Shown here: positions 32,285 to 43,328 of the stretch, piece after piece
Position numbering within the stretch: position 1 is the stretch's first letter
Layout: each line of letters opens with the position of its first letter
Source of the DNA: Laburnicola sp. R22_1
Taxonomy: Eukaryota; Ascomycota; Dothideomycetes; Pleosporales; Didymosphaeriaceae
Reading direction: 5' to 3'
DNA length: 64,000 nucleotides
Assembly: GCA_014281115.1 (NCBI GenBank)
Contig: JACONQ010000007.1
Location: 2,046,001 to 2,110,000 of the forward strand
The notes under the pieces: generated by a model
Told to the model about the DNA's origin: nothing
What the model saw: the letters and a program-made list of their open reading frames with translations, nothing else
The model's database searches: none
Translations under genes and position numbers: made by a program

Positions 32285-33755
32285 ATGGCGCCTGCTGTTG
32301 CGAACCGTTTCGCGCTTATCGCCGACGACGACGAAGAGCATTCGCCCAAGCAGGAGTCAGCTACTCACCCCAACAATCCTTTTGCCAACCAGATTTCCGA
32401 CAACGACAACCCTTGGGAAGAGGTCAAGCGCGGTGGACGCGGTGTAGAGGCACCGAAGATGAAGACACTGGTCATCCGGGAGGAGAACAAGGCGCCGCTT
32501 GCGCAATGCCATCCGAAGGTCCGCATGCGCGACTTTTCGGGCTCTACGCAAGGCACAGAAAAGGGCGACGAGCCGTTCGAGAACTGGTGCGGCGTATGCC
32601 AGATGAAGTTGCCGAGTAAGACCGCCCTCCTTACCCATATCAAACTGTCGCAGAAGCAACACGACAACTACTGTAACCTGTGCAAGAGGGTTTTCAAGGA
32701 CCGCAATGGCCTTAAGAACCACGTCGACAACTCGCTCGGCCACGAAATCTTCTGCAACCTCTGCCTGAGCGCCTTCAAAGACGCGTGGGGCTTGAAAAAC
32801 CACTTCGAGAACAACTACTCCGTGGGCCACGAGTTCGTCTGTCTGACCTGTCTGCTTGGGTTCCGGAACAAGACAGATATGGACAAACACCTCCATACTG
32901 GCGCAAAGCACGTGTGGTGCACCACATGCCATCGTCGGTTCCGCAATCAGGACGAGCGGGACGAGCATTGGGTCAAGACGACAAAGCACAAGCACTGCCT
33001 GCAGCCCGGCTGCGAATTCGACGCACCAAATGCGGAGGTTCTAGAGGAGCATTTGGAGAATGACCATTTCCAGTGCAAGGGCTGCAAGCGCATCTTCCCT
33101 AGTCAGACGAAACTCAATGCTCACTACGGGACTTGCCAGTTCGAAGTCCGCTGCCCGAGCTGTGGATGCCGGTGTGCTGGTCAGGCCAACCTCGCATTGC
33201 ATATGGAGTCGTGCTTCTATTGCGCCGAATGCGACTATCTAACTACCCATGAGGACAACTACAAGATCGTAAGGCATACCGAAGCAGTTCTACTTACCAT
33301 GCTACCAAATCACTCACACCAGACAGCACATGACCAAGCACGCTTCAACCGAGATACCCTGCTGGCGCTGTGCCACCCCAATGCGCAAATGCAGCACCCT
33401 CATCCACCACCTCGAATCCGGCAAGTGTCCCAAGCTTCCCGACCCCACCCTCCTCATGCTCTGTCTGGGAAAATTCTGGCACTCGACCCTCTACATGGAC
33501 ATCGACATCCACGTCCAGATCCGCTCTAACCGCATCGACCTGGAAGAGACAGTTAGTTGGATAGATAACGGATTGCTCCAGCCTTTCGTCTGTCGTGCAG
33601 AGGGGTGCGGCAAGACGTTTGGACACTTCAGCTCGCTGCTGCTGCATGTTGAGAGTCAGGTTTGTGGGTGGGATGTTGATCGTCTGAGGCTGGATCTACT
33701 TCAGCAGGAGTTCGATAGGATGTGTGTGAGGAAGGATAGTGCGGTTTCGTCGTGA
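32285..33755 (+). CDS. multi-C2H2 zinc-finger protein
   Basis: Predicted 470 aa. The start is the ATG giving MAPAVANRFALIADDDEE; upstream in-frame codons lack ATG. After an acidic N-terminus with NPWEEVKRGGRG, a run of C2H2-like fingers follows: CGVCQMKLPSKTALLTHI, CNLCKRVFKDRNGLKNHV, CNLCLSAFKDAWGLKNHF, CLTCLLGFRNKTDMDKHL, CTTCHRRFRNQDERDEHW and CKGCKRIFPSQTKLNAHY, with further Cys-pairs (CPSCGC, CAECDY, CWRCATPMRKC, CRAEGCGKTF). The intron is 33269-33326; using the second AG (ACAG at 33323-33326) keeps the frame. The arrangement resembles RNA- or DNA-binding multi-finger proteins of filamentous fungi; the target is unknown. Confidence 0.85.
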
Positions 33756-34309
33756 AGCTAGGTGGCTTGGGTAGCTATCGGTTGACATTTGAATGTCGGC
33801 GGTATACTCTCTGAGATGATTCGCGCTCTGCTTGAAGGAACGGTGTGGTGGGAATAGCACGCTTGCACAGAGAGCTCTTGATCATTTTGACTGGACGTGG
33901 CATCGTCAGCATGGTACTTCAGCATACAACAACCACCGCTCATCGCGTGTGAATATATTGTGCAATGTACCCAATTGCGTGTGTCTCTCGTCTCTCTGCG
34001 TTTTCAACCTATGAGCTTCTGACCTTCTTCACGCTACACAGTAAGGGGTCCTAGAAGAGGCACTGTACCTAGGTATCGTCCAAATGCTTGAACAACATAA
34101 AGCGGTGCTATTCTGCCACGCTCACTTTTTATCGCGCTCGCCTCGAACAGATTACACCTCCAGCTAAGAGAACGCAGGACTTCGAAATTTTATGACCGTG
34201 TAAAATAGGATTACATATCCGGCCCCAACGGTTACTTTGTAATTTTTTGGCCCTGCAAGAGGCCGCGGAGCTGAAAGCAGTGAAAGGCAATCAAAGAACC
34301 AGATGACGT
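33756..34309. other. 3' flank of zinc-finger gene up to Tc1 element
   Basis: 550 bp of ordinary sequence with no gene. It ends at the TA dinucleotide used as target by the Tc1-like element. Confidence 0.5.
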
Positions 34310-34311
34310 TA

Positions 34312-35635
34312 CAGTGCCAAGCCAAAAGTCTGTTCCCCCAACACGCTAACGCGCGTACACCAACACCAACAGCCTATTTTCAACACTACATTACTCCACC
34401 AATATGAGCTCTTTTGGTGTAGAAATTTCAGGAAATCGTCGCCGCAATGCCGAATTATCTGTCCAGCAACGGCATTTAATTATCGCGAAGTGTGAGGCGG
34501 GCGCGTCATCGCGGGAGTTGGCTGAGGAGTTTAACTGTACGCGTCGCTGCATCAACAAAACACTTCAGAGATATGGAGAACAACACCACAATCAATCGCG
34601 GCCTCGATCAGGGCGTCCCCAGGCGCTTAATACACATGACAAGCGTGTACTCTATCGAGAGGCACGAAAAAACCCGAGGATCGAATACCCAGCCCTCCTC
34701 CGCGAGGCCTCCCTCCGCCGCATCTCTCGAACGACTGCATATCGCGCATTGAAGGCAGAGAGCCTGACCAACTTCCAGGCAGCGCGGAAGCCCAAGATCA
34801 CTCGCGCGGTGGCCCAGGAGAGGCGTCAATTCGAACGGGAATATCGCAATTAGGATTGGCGCGGACAGCCCTTCCGGTTCTCAGATGAGTGCTCTATTCA
34901 AAGACGCTCCGGCGGCACATCTACATGGGTTTTTCGCCTCCCACACGAGAAATGGAGACATGAGATGATCGAGGAGACAGTTATATCAAGATCTCGCGCG
35001 GCAATGGTGTGGGCGAGTATCTGGCTTGATCGGAGAGGGCGGGTTCGGCGGAGTCCCTTAGTGATCATGCCTAGGGACCCAGCAGCTCGTTGCAAAGGAT
35101 ACAGCGTATGGAGTTATATTGAAGCTCTACGCGAAGGACTCCTCTGTAATTATCACGCAGGAGATATCTATATGCACGACAACGCGCCCATCCACAGGGC
35201 GCGATAGTCGCTCGATTTTTTGGCGGAACACGGCATACAACCGATCGAGTGGCCGCGTTATTCCCCCGACATTAACCCTATCGAACATCTCTGGTGGTCC
35301 CTTAAGAGAGAACTCCATAAGCGTTATCCCAATATGGGCGACCTTGGCGACGGCGACGAGGACTTTGAGACCTTCTGCGCGGCGTTGAAAGATTGCTGGC
35401 GTAGGATCCCTGATTCGCTGATTCGCAAGCTTATACTTAGTATGCCGCGCCGCCTACTTGCTCTCCGGCGTGCGCGCGGGTATCAAACAAAATATTGATC
35501 AAATAATTATCTCTATATCAATTATCAACTCTCCGGGAGCGATATTGGGGGTGCCGGAGCGCTCTGCGCGACGGGGTGGTGATGATGGCGGACCTCGCTT
35601 ACCCCTGCGGGGAACAGACTTTTGGCTTAGTACTG
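34312..35635 (+). mobile_element. Tc1-like DNA transposon, 1324 bp
   Basis: Complete by its ends. The terminal inverted repeats of 27 bp (34312-34338 and 35609-35635) match at 25 positions, starting CAGTGCCAAGCC on the left and CAGTACTAAGCC on the right when reversed. A TA dinucleotide flanks both sides (34310-34311, 35636-35637), the target duplication of Tc1/mariner elements. It encodes a DD34E transposase interrupted by two stops, so it is non-autonomous. The size is normal for the superfamily. The insertion lies 98 bp upstream of the hotdog thioesterase start and may contribute to or disturb its promoter. Confidence 0.93.
34404..35498 (+). pseudogene. Tc1-like transposase with two in-frame stops
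   Basis: One frame runs through the whole region. A paired helix-turn-helix N-terminus (LSVQQRHLIIAKCEAGASSR, EEFNCTRRCINKTLQRY) is followed by the DDE domain with Asp in RFSDECSIQ, Asp in YMHDNAPIH and Glu in SPDINPIEHLWW, 34 residues after the second Asp. TAG stops at 34851-34853 and 35205-35207 interrupt it; both fit CAG-to-TAG changes expected from RIP. No frameshift is seen. A TAG-readthrough product is theoretically possible but not expected. Confidence 0.9.
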
Positions 35636-35734
35636 TAGCGCGACCACGCGGGCCGAGGTACAACGTCGCTCAGGGCTCCTCCATCGCGTCTGTCCCAAGC
35701 TTCAATCTCCCATTATCAATTCTAGACATCAAGA

Positions 35735-36498
35735 ATGAGAGAACTCAAAAAAAGATTCGCCCTCCCTACCGACTGCTCGCCTCTAGAGAAAGTTCAACAA
35801 TGGGTCGGTCCATCATCTCTATTCGCCCGACTTCTCCGGCCCTCACTAACACCTCGCTCAGCTCGAAACAAGCCGCGCGGCCGCGTCAGAAGGCTACAAC
35901 GGCCACGATGCCTTCATACCGAAGTTGCTGCAACTCGTATCTGTGACGTCTGAGCCAACGAAAGAACATCCGCATAATGCTCGCACGGTGTTTAGTTTCG
36001 TCGTCACGGAGGAGTTGTGCAATATGACTGGGAATCTGCACGGGGGTGCCGTCGCGTTGATATTCGATATGGCGACGAGTATGGCGATTATAGCTGCGAG
36101 TGGGGAGGGGTTTTGGGATACGGGTACATCTCTTTCTTTTGGTGTTGATTGATAGAGATGCTAACACGAGAACAGTGAGTTTCTTATTTCCGCTACCGTC
36201 TGGTTTCTCTCGAAAGTAGACTTCTGTTTCGTTTTGCTCAGAATTAGGGGATTTCTGGGACGATTCTTAGAACATGGCTAACCAGAGTGCTATTAAGGGT
36301 CACGTGAGTCGGACTCTCAACTGTACCTACCTACGGCCTGCCCCGGTCGGTACCAAGGTCTTCATTGAGAGCCAAGTGGTTCATCTCGGAAAACGCCTCG
36401 CTCAAACTACAGGCGTCATGAGGTTAGAAACTGCAGATGGCAAGATCTGCTACACGTGCGAGCATGGGAAAGCTGCCGTAGGGTCTTCAAGCTTATAA
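35735..36498 (+). CDS. hotdog-fold thioesterase (PaaI/4HBT-like), splice junction unresolved
   Basis: Acyl-CoA thioesterase-like protein of the hotdog fold; the substrate is unknown. Exon 1 (23 codons, MRELKKRFALPTD) is joined through 35804-35861 to VQQW|LETSRAAASEGYNGHD. The fold's signature is LHGGAVALIFDMATSMAI, with the helix Asp following HGGA. The second half reads VSRTLNCTYLRPAPVGTKV...LGKRLAQTTGVMR...CYTCEHGKAA, the normal family ending. Between FWDTG (36123) and VSRTLN (36304) the family usually has no extra residues, yet the available donor and acceptor sites leave a phase clash or a micro-exon. Either a two-intron arrangement exists or the gene carries a small lesion. The Tc1 element sits immediately upstream. 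Confidence 0.65.
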
Positions 36499-36862
36499 AC
36501 GCTCCAAGACCAAGCTATAGAATGGTTGTAGAAGGTATTCACGGCGATATTAGCCCACGGCGCTTGTGTTAGAGTAGAAAGAGCTATTGTTCTGTATACA
36601 TTACTGTTAGCCGCCAACCGGAGCGTGAAGCAATACGAGTCCTATGGCAACTACAAGTATGGAATGACGCCTATTTTTCAGAACTAATACCGACGTCGCA
36701 ATGGACCTTCACTCAAACTAACAACTAAACAGGCCGAGCAAAAGATATGCCCAGTACAATGCGCCATCGCACACCCTACAGACACAGCTCGATTATACGG
36801 CCCATCACCACAATGGCACTAAAAGCTGTTAATGCTGTACACTGTGATAAGGAAGCTCATTC
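36499..36862. other. convergent intergenic region
   Basis: 360 bp between the convergent ends of the thioesterase and Clr5 genes. Nothing recognised. Confidence 0.5.
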
Positions 36863-37881
36863 TCAACTACTCACACAATATATCACCACTACCCAATACC
36901 TCCTGTACGATGGAGGTCCCTGCCGCGACAGCAAGCTATCCCACGTGGGCGCATTTTCCCTGCCATAGAAGAACCGCCACCCGTCCTCGAATCGGCCTAA
37001 ACGCACCGGTCTACCCTGACCCGGTGCTATAGCCGTTTCCAGCCGTCCCCATAAGTCGGAATCGTCCGGATATCGACTCCGAATCAGCGCAGCGACTCTG
37101 CGTAGGAGGGCGATATCGCCGGGCCGAGTTGCCAGTGTTGATAGCTCAGGATCCGTAGCAGCTATTTCGAGGAGGAACTCGATCATGTTGCGAAGAGCTT
37201 CTCCGATGGGAATGTGCTCCGCGTGCTCGAACTCGCCGTCGAAATACGCGTTCCATAGGTCGGATAAGAGATCGTGGAATTGGCTTTGGCGGGGTGTGCA
37301 TACACTGGAGGAGCTCTGGGTACGACTTTCGTCTGCAGTCAATGGGAGAGCGGGGGGTTGTTGACTTTGATCTTCTACGGTGTCTTAGTAGAGTTTGCTT
37401 ATAGCAAGAGGTGTAGGTAACGCATTACCTGTGTTAACCAGAGCCATGTTCTCCCCGTGATCCGGACTGGAGCCCGGAGTGGGTAGACTACTATGCGTCT
37501 TCAAGACCGCACCTTGCGGGACGCTGCCACTTTCGAGATCTTGCAGCTTCTCTTCCGATGCATCGTCTCCTCTTCTTCGCTTCTTAGCTGGAAGCATGCC
37601 TTTCTTATACCAGTAGTTAAACTTCTTCTTGTATTGATCCTTACTGAGGTTCTTTCAGCGGACGAAGCGCGATAGAGTGATCGCTTACAGACTTACGTTG
37701 CACGGAAACCGTAATCTTCTTCCATGACTTTCATCAGGTCTGGGAGAGACATGCCTGGCCAGAGCATGACAAAGGCATCGTGTAGTTCGTCCCATTGGTA
37801 ACCCTGCGAGACGTATCCAGGTCTCTCTATGCTCGCACGCACGCTGCTTTGGGAATCACCCGATGCGGGAGTACATTCCAT
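36863..37881 (-). CDS. Clr5-domain protein
   Basis: Predicted 303 aa. The N-terminal Clr5 domain is split by an intron: YQWDELHDAFVMLWPGMSLPD...MEEDYGFRAT joined to KDQYKKKFNYWYKKGM, the typical Trp...YGFxAT...QYKxKFxxW pattern of fungal Clr5 proteins. A basic stretch (PAKKRRRGDD) that may be a nuclear signal follows, then a low-complexity linker and a helical C-terminus (IGEALRNMIEFLLEIAATDPE, ALLRRVAALIRSRYPDD) ending near YWVVVIYCVSS. Introns are 37696-37644 and 37428-37375, both in frame. Clr5 was named after a heterochromatin-related protein of fission yeast; many filamentous-fungal members are uncharacterised, so no specific role is claimed. Confidence 0.82.
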
Positions 37882-38809
37882 TGTAATTCACTTGTGGAGG
37901 GTGGTTTAAAAAGCGTACGAAAGAGACAATAAAAAAGGGTCACTGCACTTGGCGTACTGTGGAAAGAATAAGAACCCATGATGATCAGGTTGGCAAAGCA
38001 AGATATATATGGTGTTGCCGATTACAATGCTTTTCATGAGGCGCCCCGAAGTGCCATGCATCAGCCACCTGTATACGATTGGTGAGCACTGGAGTGCTTT
38101 GCATACACCCCTGCTTCAGTGGTTGGATGCCGTCAAAGTGCATCGCATAAGGGTTTCTCGTTATGGTATAGCGTGATTTCTTGACGTACAGTGAGCTATC
38201 TAGGTAGGCACGGTAGATTGGTGCGTACAGGTTGCAAAGTCCTTTCTTAAGAAACATCACTATTCTTCATAATCAGCATTTGCACTGGTCACATGTAACT
38301 ACTAGTTATCTGAAGGGGTACATATAAGTCAACACAATGCGACCAAGAGTTAGCCACAGCTATAACTCATCTGCGAAGTATACAGATGTACGTTCAAGGA
38401 TACATCTTCTAAAGGGCAGAATGTACATCGACACGGCAAACTATCGATGTTACATAAGCTACTCTAGGATACGTAATATAAAATGCATAAATCTACTGCT
38501 TACTAGGTGCTGGCTCGGTAGTATACGTTGATTATTCTACGTAAAAATTGACAGTCCTTGCACACGTCCGCCTGTGAGTTGCTTTGCTACAATTTCGCAA
38601 CGCAGAAGCTCGAGCAATGGGACCATTTGAAGGTGTTAAAAGCAAGAACGGACATCATTGGGTAAGTTGTATACAATCTAGTATTGTATATTACGCATTT
38701 GAATCTTTTCGTGCCTTCCTAGGTATCCTGGAGTAGTCAAAGGTATGCCAACATCAACTTCCCACTTGGTTTGGAATGCCTACCGAAATCCCCACTGTCT
38801 TTTCCAAAA
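37882..38809. other. intergenic region, Clr5 gene / MFS pseudogene
   Basis: 930 bp, moderately AT-rich between 38270 and 38720, with no credible gene. The word CTACTCTAGGATAC followed by TAAT at about 38460 recurs near 43933 and may be a worn dispersed repeat. Confidence 0.45.
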
Positions 38810-40228
38810 CTACACATCAACGTTCGTTCCCTCCCTGACTTCATCTCTCCATGCCCGACTTCCCCTCGCCTTCACACCTTCCTCGAATAATCGATCAATC
38901 TCATGCGCACTCCTACCCTTCATCTCTGGCACAACCAGATAGGTGACTCCAGCCGCCACCACACACGTCCCCATAAACACAAACCCCGTCTTCGCCTTGA
39001 GATCCGCCGTATCTGGATTATACAAATACGGCAGTACGAAATTCGTAAAGATGGCAGCGACGTACGCCGCAATGCCACCGATAGCCTGCGAGGGCGCGCG
39101 CAGACGCAAGGCCGAGGCTTCGGACATGATGGCGTAGGAGGTGGGCCAGGCGCCCACGCCGCACACGATAACGACGAGCATCATGAAGGCGGCTGTTAGC
39201 CAGTATGTTTCGGTACCCGAGGGGACTCTACCGATTACGCCTATGCCGCCCCATAATGCGGCTGCGACGAGGAGTGTAGAGATCGTAAGGAGGCGATGGC
39301 TGAGGTAGGAGAGTGTCCATGTCGAGCCTAGGATGGCGATGAATCCCAACACGATGCCGACAATGAGCATCATGAGGCTGAACGTGGATGACATGCCTAC
39401 CTGCTGCAGGAAGTAGGACGCCGAGGAGATGAGGGGCAGGCCGAAGAGCGGAGGCAGGAGGTTTGCGAAGATGATGATGAGGGAGCGACGGAGGTTGGTG
39501 CCTTTGAAACATTGCGTGTAAGTGATGCTCGAGGATGTGCGCTCTTCTTCCTCGATGGAGAGGCGGATGTTTGCAAGGAGGACCTCGACGTCGTTTTTGG
39601 GGATGAAGAGTTGGGCGAGAGATGCGCGTGCGGCTTCCATGTCCTTCTTTCGGACTAGATAGGCGGGACTTTCAGGAAGTAGAATAGCCATAGCAAACGG
39701 AACGATGGAGAAGGCCCACTGTAAACCGAAAGCGACAAGGTACCCTGTCGAGCTCTCGATCTGATTGACGCCAAAGACCATGATAGCACCGAACAATTGA
39801 CCAAGCCTGGACGTACACGTGCTATCAGCGCAATGCACACAAATTCCTCGTCCTGGAAGTACTCACAGATTGAAAGCCGGAAAGATAGCCATAGCAGCGC
39901 CCCTCAAGCACGTCGGCGAAGTCTCCGAGACGAACGTCAGAGTCACCATATAGCAGGTATTATCCACTTCTCTTCTCCATCTTCTATTCTATCGAATACG
40001 CCGAAATCGCGGAGAAAAGGGTCGACGGCTGTGATGCTCCCGACGATGACGAGGTCGTACCCCCACAGTATAATCACAGTTGCTAGGCCGAGGATATAGT
40101 AGACATATTTAGAATACTGTCGAATCGCCTGTCTGAGGGATAGCTCCTCGTCAGGATCGTTGTTCGGGGTTGGTATTCTCCTCGTAGCGCGATATTGTGG
40201 AAGCCTGATCGTTCTTCTCTGCGTCCAT
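38810..40228 (-). pseudogene. broken MFS sugar transporter
   Basis: Remains of a 12-helix major-facilitator sugar/maltose-permease-type transporter of the plasma membrane. The start codon (MDAEKNDQAST) leads after 25 codons into a stop because one base is missing near 40155; the true frame continues DEELSLRQAIRQ...VIILWGYDLVIVGSI. After IPAIW the sequence jumps to YMVTLTFVSETSPTCLRGAA, so the stretch normally encoding helices 2-4 (roughly 90-100 residues) is absent. The rest is intact: an intron at about 39801-39865 joins in frame, then LPESPAYLVRKKD, the central loop and ASALRLRAPSQAIGG to the C-terminus. Frameshift plus internal deletion make a functional transporter unlikely, although the last 340 codons remain open. 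Confidence 0.8.
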
Positions 40229-40797
40229 GGTAAGAGTTATGTCGGATAACAAACAATCTTCGGTCGTTTCGAGATGCGTTAGAAGGTATGGGTCGTACGA
40301 AACGCCGAATTCGTGAACGTGATGCTAGAGACGCGATGAGCATCGTAGTCGCATCACTCCTGTATGATATATCACCGCTCTATACCCCACACCCACTACA
40401 CCACAGCCTCCTCGAGTGTAGGATCTTCATATGTCCTTCGGCATTGGCATGCATTTCAGCATCGCCCTGATAGGCTAGGTATCCCCGCAATGTAACGGGC
40501 GCCATTCCATGTCTGCCATAGGAACTTGAGTGCAGACCGCGAAGGGTAGATCACCATTGGGAAATTGCTGCGGCCAATCAGCTGAGTTCGTGGTGAGATG
40601 AAGACCGCACGAGCGAGCGAACCTCGCTCTTCGCCCAGGCGTACCCTCACTTCGCAAGCATGGAAGAAGACGGTGCGCGAGGAGGATAATGCGCCGCGCG
40701 TCTTGTTCCGAGGCATAGCAAAGTGTCCGCGAGGCTCAAAAACATCTGAATATGCCTTGCGCATTGTGAGAAATGCGTGACTGCATACAGAATCCGT
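40229..40797. other. gap between MFS pseudogene and Fot1-like element
   Basis: 570 bp with three short overlapping frames on both strands and no domain. It ends at the TA target of the pogo/Fot1-like element. Confidence 0.5.
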
Positions 40798-40799
40798 TA

Positions 40800-42929
40800 C
40801 CGTGGGTCACCACCTGGTGCACGGCCCCACCTGGTGCACGGTTTCCAGATGCCCACACCCACAACTTTTGCAGCTGTAGAGTCGCATATATATTGTATTA
40901 TCGCGAGATTTTTTAGTGGAGGGCTTTTAAGGACCTATTTGATTGATTGGTAACGATAAACTACGTGCGATACCTCTGTGGGAGGCGTACTTTGCGGGTA
41001 CGCGTGGCAGGGCCGGGTGTAGGCACCACATCAACTACAGATGATATATCCACACCAACATCCTCTGTCTCCTCAGCGACTTGAGGAGGTGGTGCAAAGG
41101 CCTTTGACGGCGTCTATTACCCTTTTTGGAGAATTGTATATCTTGTTGGAGTTGCTTTTTGGCTTCGCGCGCGATCCTAGCTTCTTCGCGCTGCACGGCC
41201 TTCTCGCGCTGTTCTTAAAGGCGTATTTCTTTGGCCACCTCTCTCATGCGCTGCCTCTCTTCAAGCATAGTAGCCTTCTCCTGCTTCTGCTACTCCCTAC
41301 GCTTGATCTCCTTGGACTTCTGTTGTTGTAGTAGCTGCTTGTTGGCATCCTTTTGTGCTTGGCGATCGCGGGCGTCCTTAACTTTGGATGGCGACCAGAA
41401 TATAGCTCCACTATTATACTCCTGCGGTGCCTTAAGTAATAGAGGCCTGCCACGTTAACGGCGCTTCTTCTTATTGACAAAGGCCCCTCTGAGTCGCTCG
41501 TTTTCATGCTAGAGGAGCTGTTTTTGTACAGCCATCACGTGAATCGTCTGGCTTAGCTGTTGGGAGCGTCAATCGTAGATATCCTCCACTACCTGGCGCA
41601 GTAATCGCTCAATCTTTCTCCAATCTAAAGCGCTGAGTACGGAAGTAGTACTATCGCTTAATGAGGGCCTCTCAGTCTCCTCTATTTTAAACTTCTTAAG
41701 TATAGCCTCTGAGTCTAACGGCGAAAGCCCTGTGACTTAAAAAGCCGTTATCGTCTTTTCCTTAAACGTTGTATGCCAGGCCTTATAGAACAAGCGGAAG
41801 AAGTCTCTTTTTGTAATCGCGGAGATGCCCTGACAGCTATACATGAACTCGGAGAGCTCGTTTGAGTAGGCAGTTAATAGAGGCTTGAAAAGGCAGACGT
41901 CAAGCGGCTGCAAGGTGTGGGTAGCGTGGGGAGGATAGATGGCCAGAAGAATCCGATTGTCGTCGCAAAACTTAATAAACTCCATCGATATATGTGAGCC
42001 ATAGCTGTTAAGGATGAGTAAATAATATGATCGTCTTGCCTTTGCTTTTGTTTCGCGATTAAACACCTGTTCAAGCCATGAGAGCCCTAGCTTGTTGTTG
42101 GTCCATCCACTGGGCGATAAGGCGAAGAAGGTTTTGTGCTCTGTAGGGTCGAAATCCTGAAGCCATAAGTCTTGTATCTTGCCAGAAACAGCCTAATAAA
42201 TCAGCGCAGGCGTGAGATAGCTGCTGTCGGCGCAAATACAGGCTATCGTAGTTATCCACTCCCTATTGCCGTCCTGGAGTGCTTGTTTCACGCCTCCGTG
42301 ATCATATCGATGGCGGGAGAACACGCGCTTCATTTTTGACAGCACCCCAATCAAGGAGCCCTTCTTATCCATATTGTAGATATTGCGAGCCTCGATATCA
42401 TACTGAGTTATCTTCTGGTCTAGGAGCTTAAAATATAGGGCGTATTTGAAGGCAGAGTCAGCTCTGTGGCGTGTGGAATCGATGCCGGATACCCATCGAG
42501 ATACAAGCTCAATGTGGTGCCGCGCAATAAAGCGATCAACCCAGTTTTTTCCTGGCTCTTTTCCTGCTATTTCTGCTGCGAAATTCCGTATCATCTCCCT
42601 TGTAGGTGGTAGCCCTCGTACACAGAGCTTATCAATATATTGTACGAGCTCAGTTTCCTGTGTAGAGTTGAGAAGGCGCATATTATCGACTTTCTCTGCA
42701 TAGCTGCCAATAACCCCGCGGTGACGCTTCGACAGCAACGTTCGATCAACACCGTACTTTTTCGCAGTCTGAGTATAATTAGGCTTCTCTCCAAGCTTCA
42801 GCGATTTGAACGACTCTAGGGCAGCCTCCATTGGGTGTATATTGGTGGTGTAAAGCGATTCTGAAAGTGCGGGAGATTTGGTGTTGGCCGTGCACGAGGT
42901 GGGGCCGTGCACGAGGTGGTGACCCACGG
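40800..42929 (-). mobile_element. pogo/Fot1-like DNA transposon, 2130 bp
   Basis: Ends are defined by 42-bp terminal inverted repeats (40800-40841 and 42888-42929), identical at 40 of 42 positions and starting CCGTGGGTCACCACCT. A TA dinucleotide lies outside each end (40798-40799, 42930-42931). Each terminal repeat contains two copies of a 13-bp word, ACCTGGTGCACGG on the left and ACCTCGTGCACGG on the right. The single transposase frame on the minus strand fills the element but carries seven premature stops. The size and structure match Fot1/pogo elements of ascomycetes. Confidence 0.94.
41035..42831 (-). pseudogene. pogo/Fot1-like transposase with seven premature stops
   Basis: One uninterrupted frame except for stops. 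An N-terminal Psq-type helix-turn-helix (YTQTAKKYGVDRTLLSKRHRG), a CENP-B-like DNA-binding part (TREMIRNFAAEIAGKEPGKN, WVDRFIARHHIELVSRW) and a DDE_1 domain (IYNMDKKG; PPHATHTLQPLDVCLFKPL) are followed by a charged coiled-coil tail. The second catalytic motif, normally DGHGSH, reads NSYGSH, so its Asp is lost. Premature stops lie near 42193, 41737, 41569, 41510, 41456, 41290 and 41217. TAG and TAA stops fit CAG/CAA origins and the TGA fits CGA, as RIP would give. Inactive. Confidence 0.9.
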
Positions 42930-42931
42930 TA

Positions 42932-43328
42932 TGCTACCTAAGTAGGATTCAGCCGCGGAGGATGTATACTACAACAGTAGAAGTTCCTTCAATGAGTGGT
43001 ACTGGAAGCTACCATAGCTTCACTTACTTCCGTTTCAACGTAAAAGCGTTGAAATTGTGGATGGTGGATCGCGACCTATGACCCCGGTCGCGCTCCCGAG
43101 ATCCATAGATCGTTTTCCGGCACGTGATAAGCCTTCTGGGCATCTAACCATCTTGGGCCAAGAAGAGCTTGTAAGTGATTTTAGACTTACCTAGGGTACC
43201 ACCATGAGACTACGGCCTAGAGATATAACATACCTTCATGTGCGACGCAGTTCTCTATACAATACCGTATGCGGATCCCATTCCGGCTCTTCTACTTACA
43301 TACGCGTCTTGAGAATTTTTTCCGCACG
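42932..43328. other. gap right of Fot1-like element
   Basis: 400 bp with no gene. The stretch 43200-43328 is open in two frames leading into the pseudogene below and may be its leader. Confidence 0.45.
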
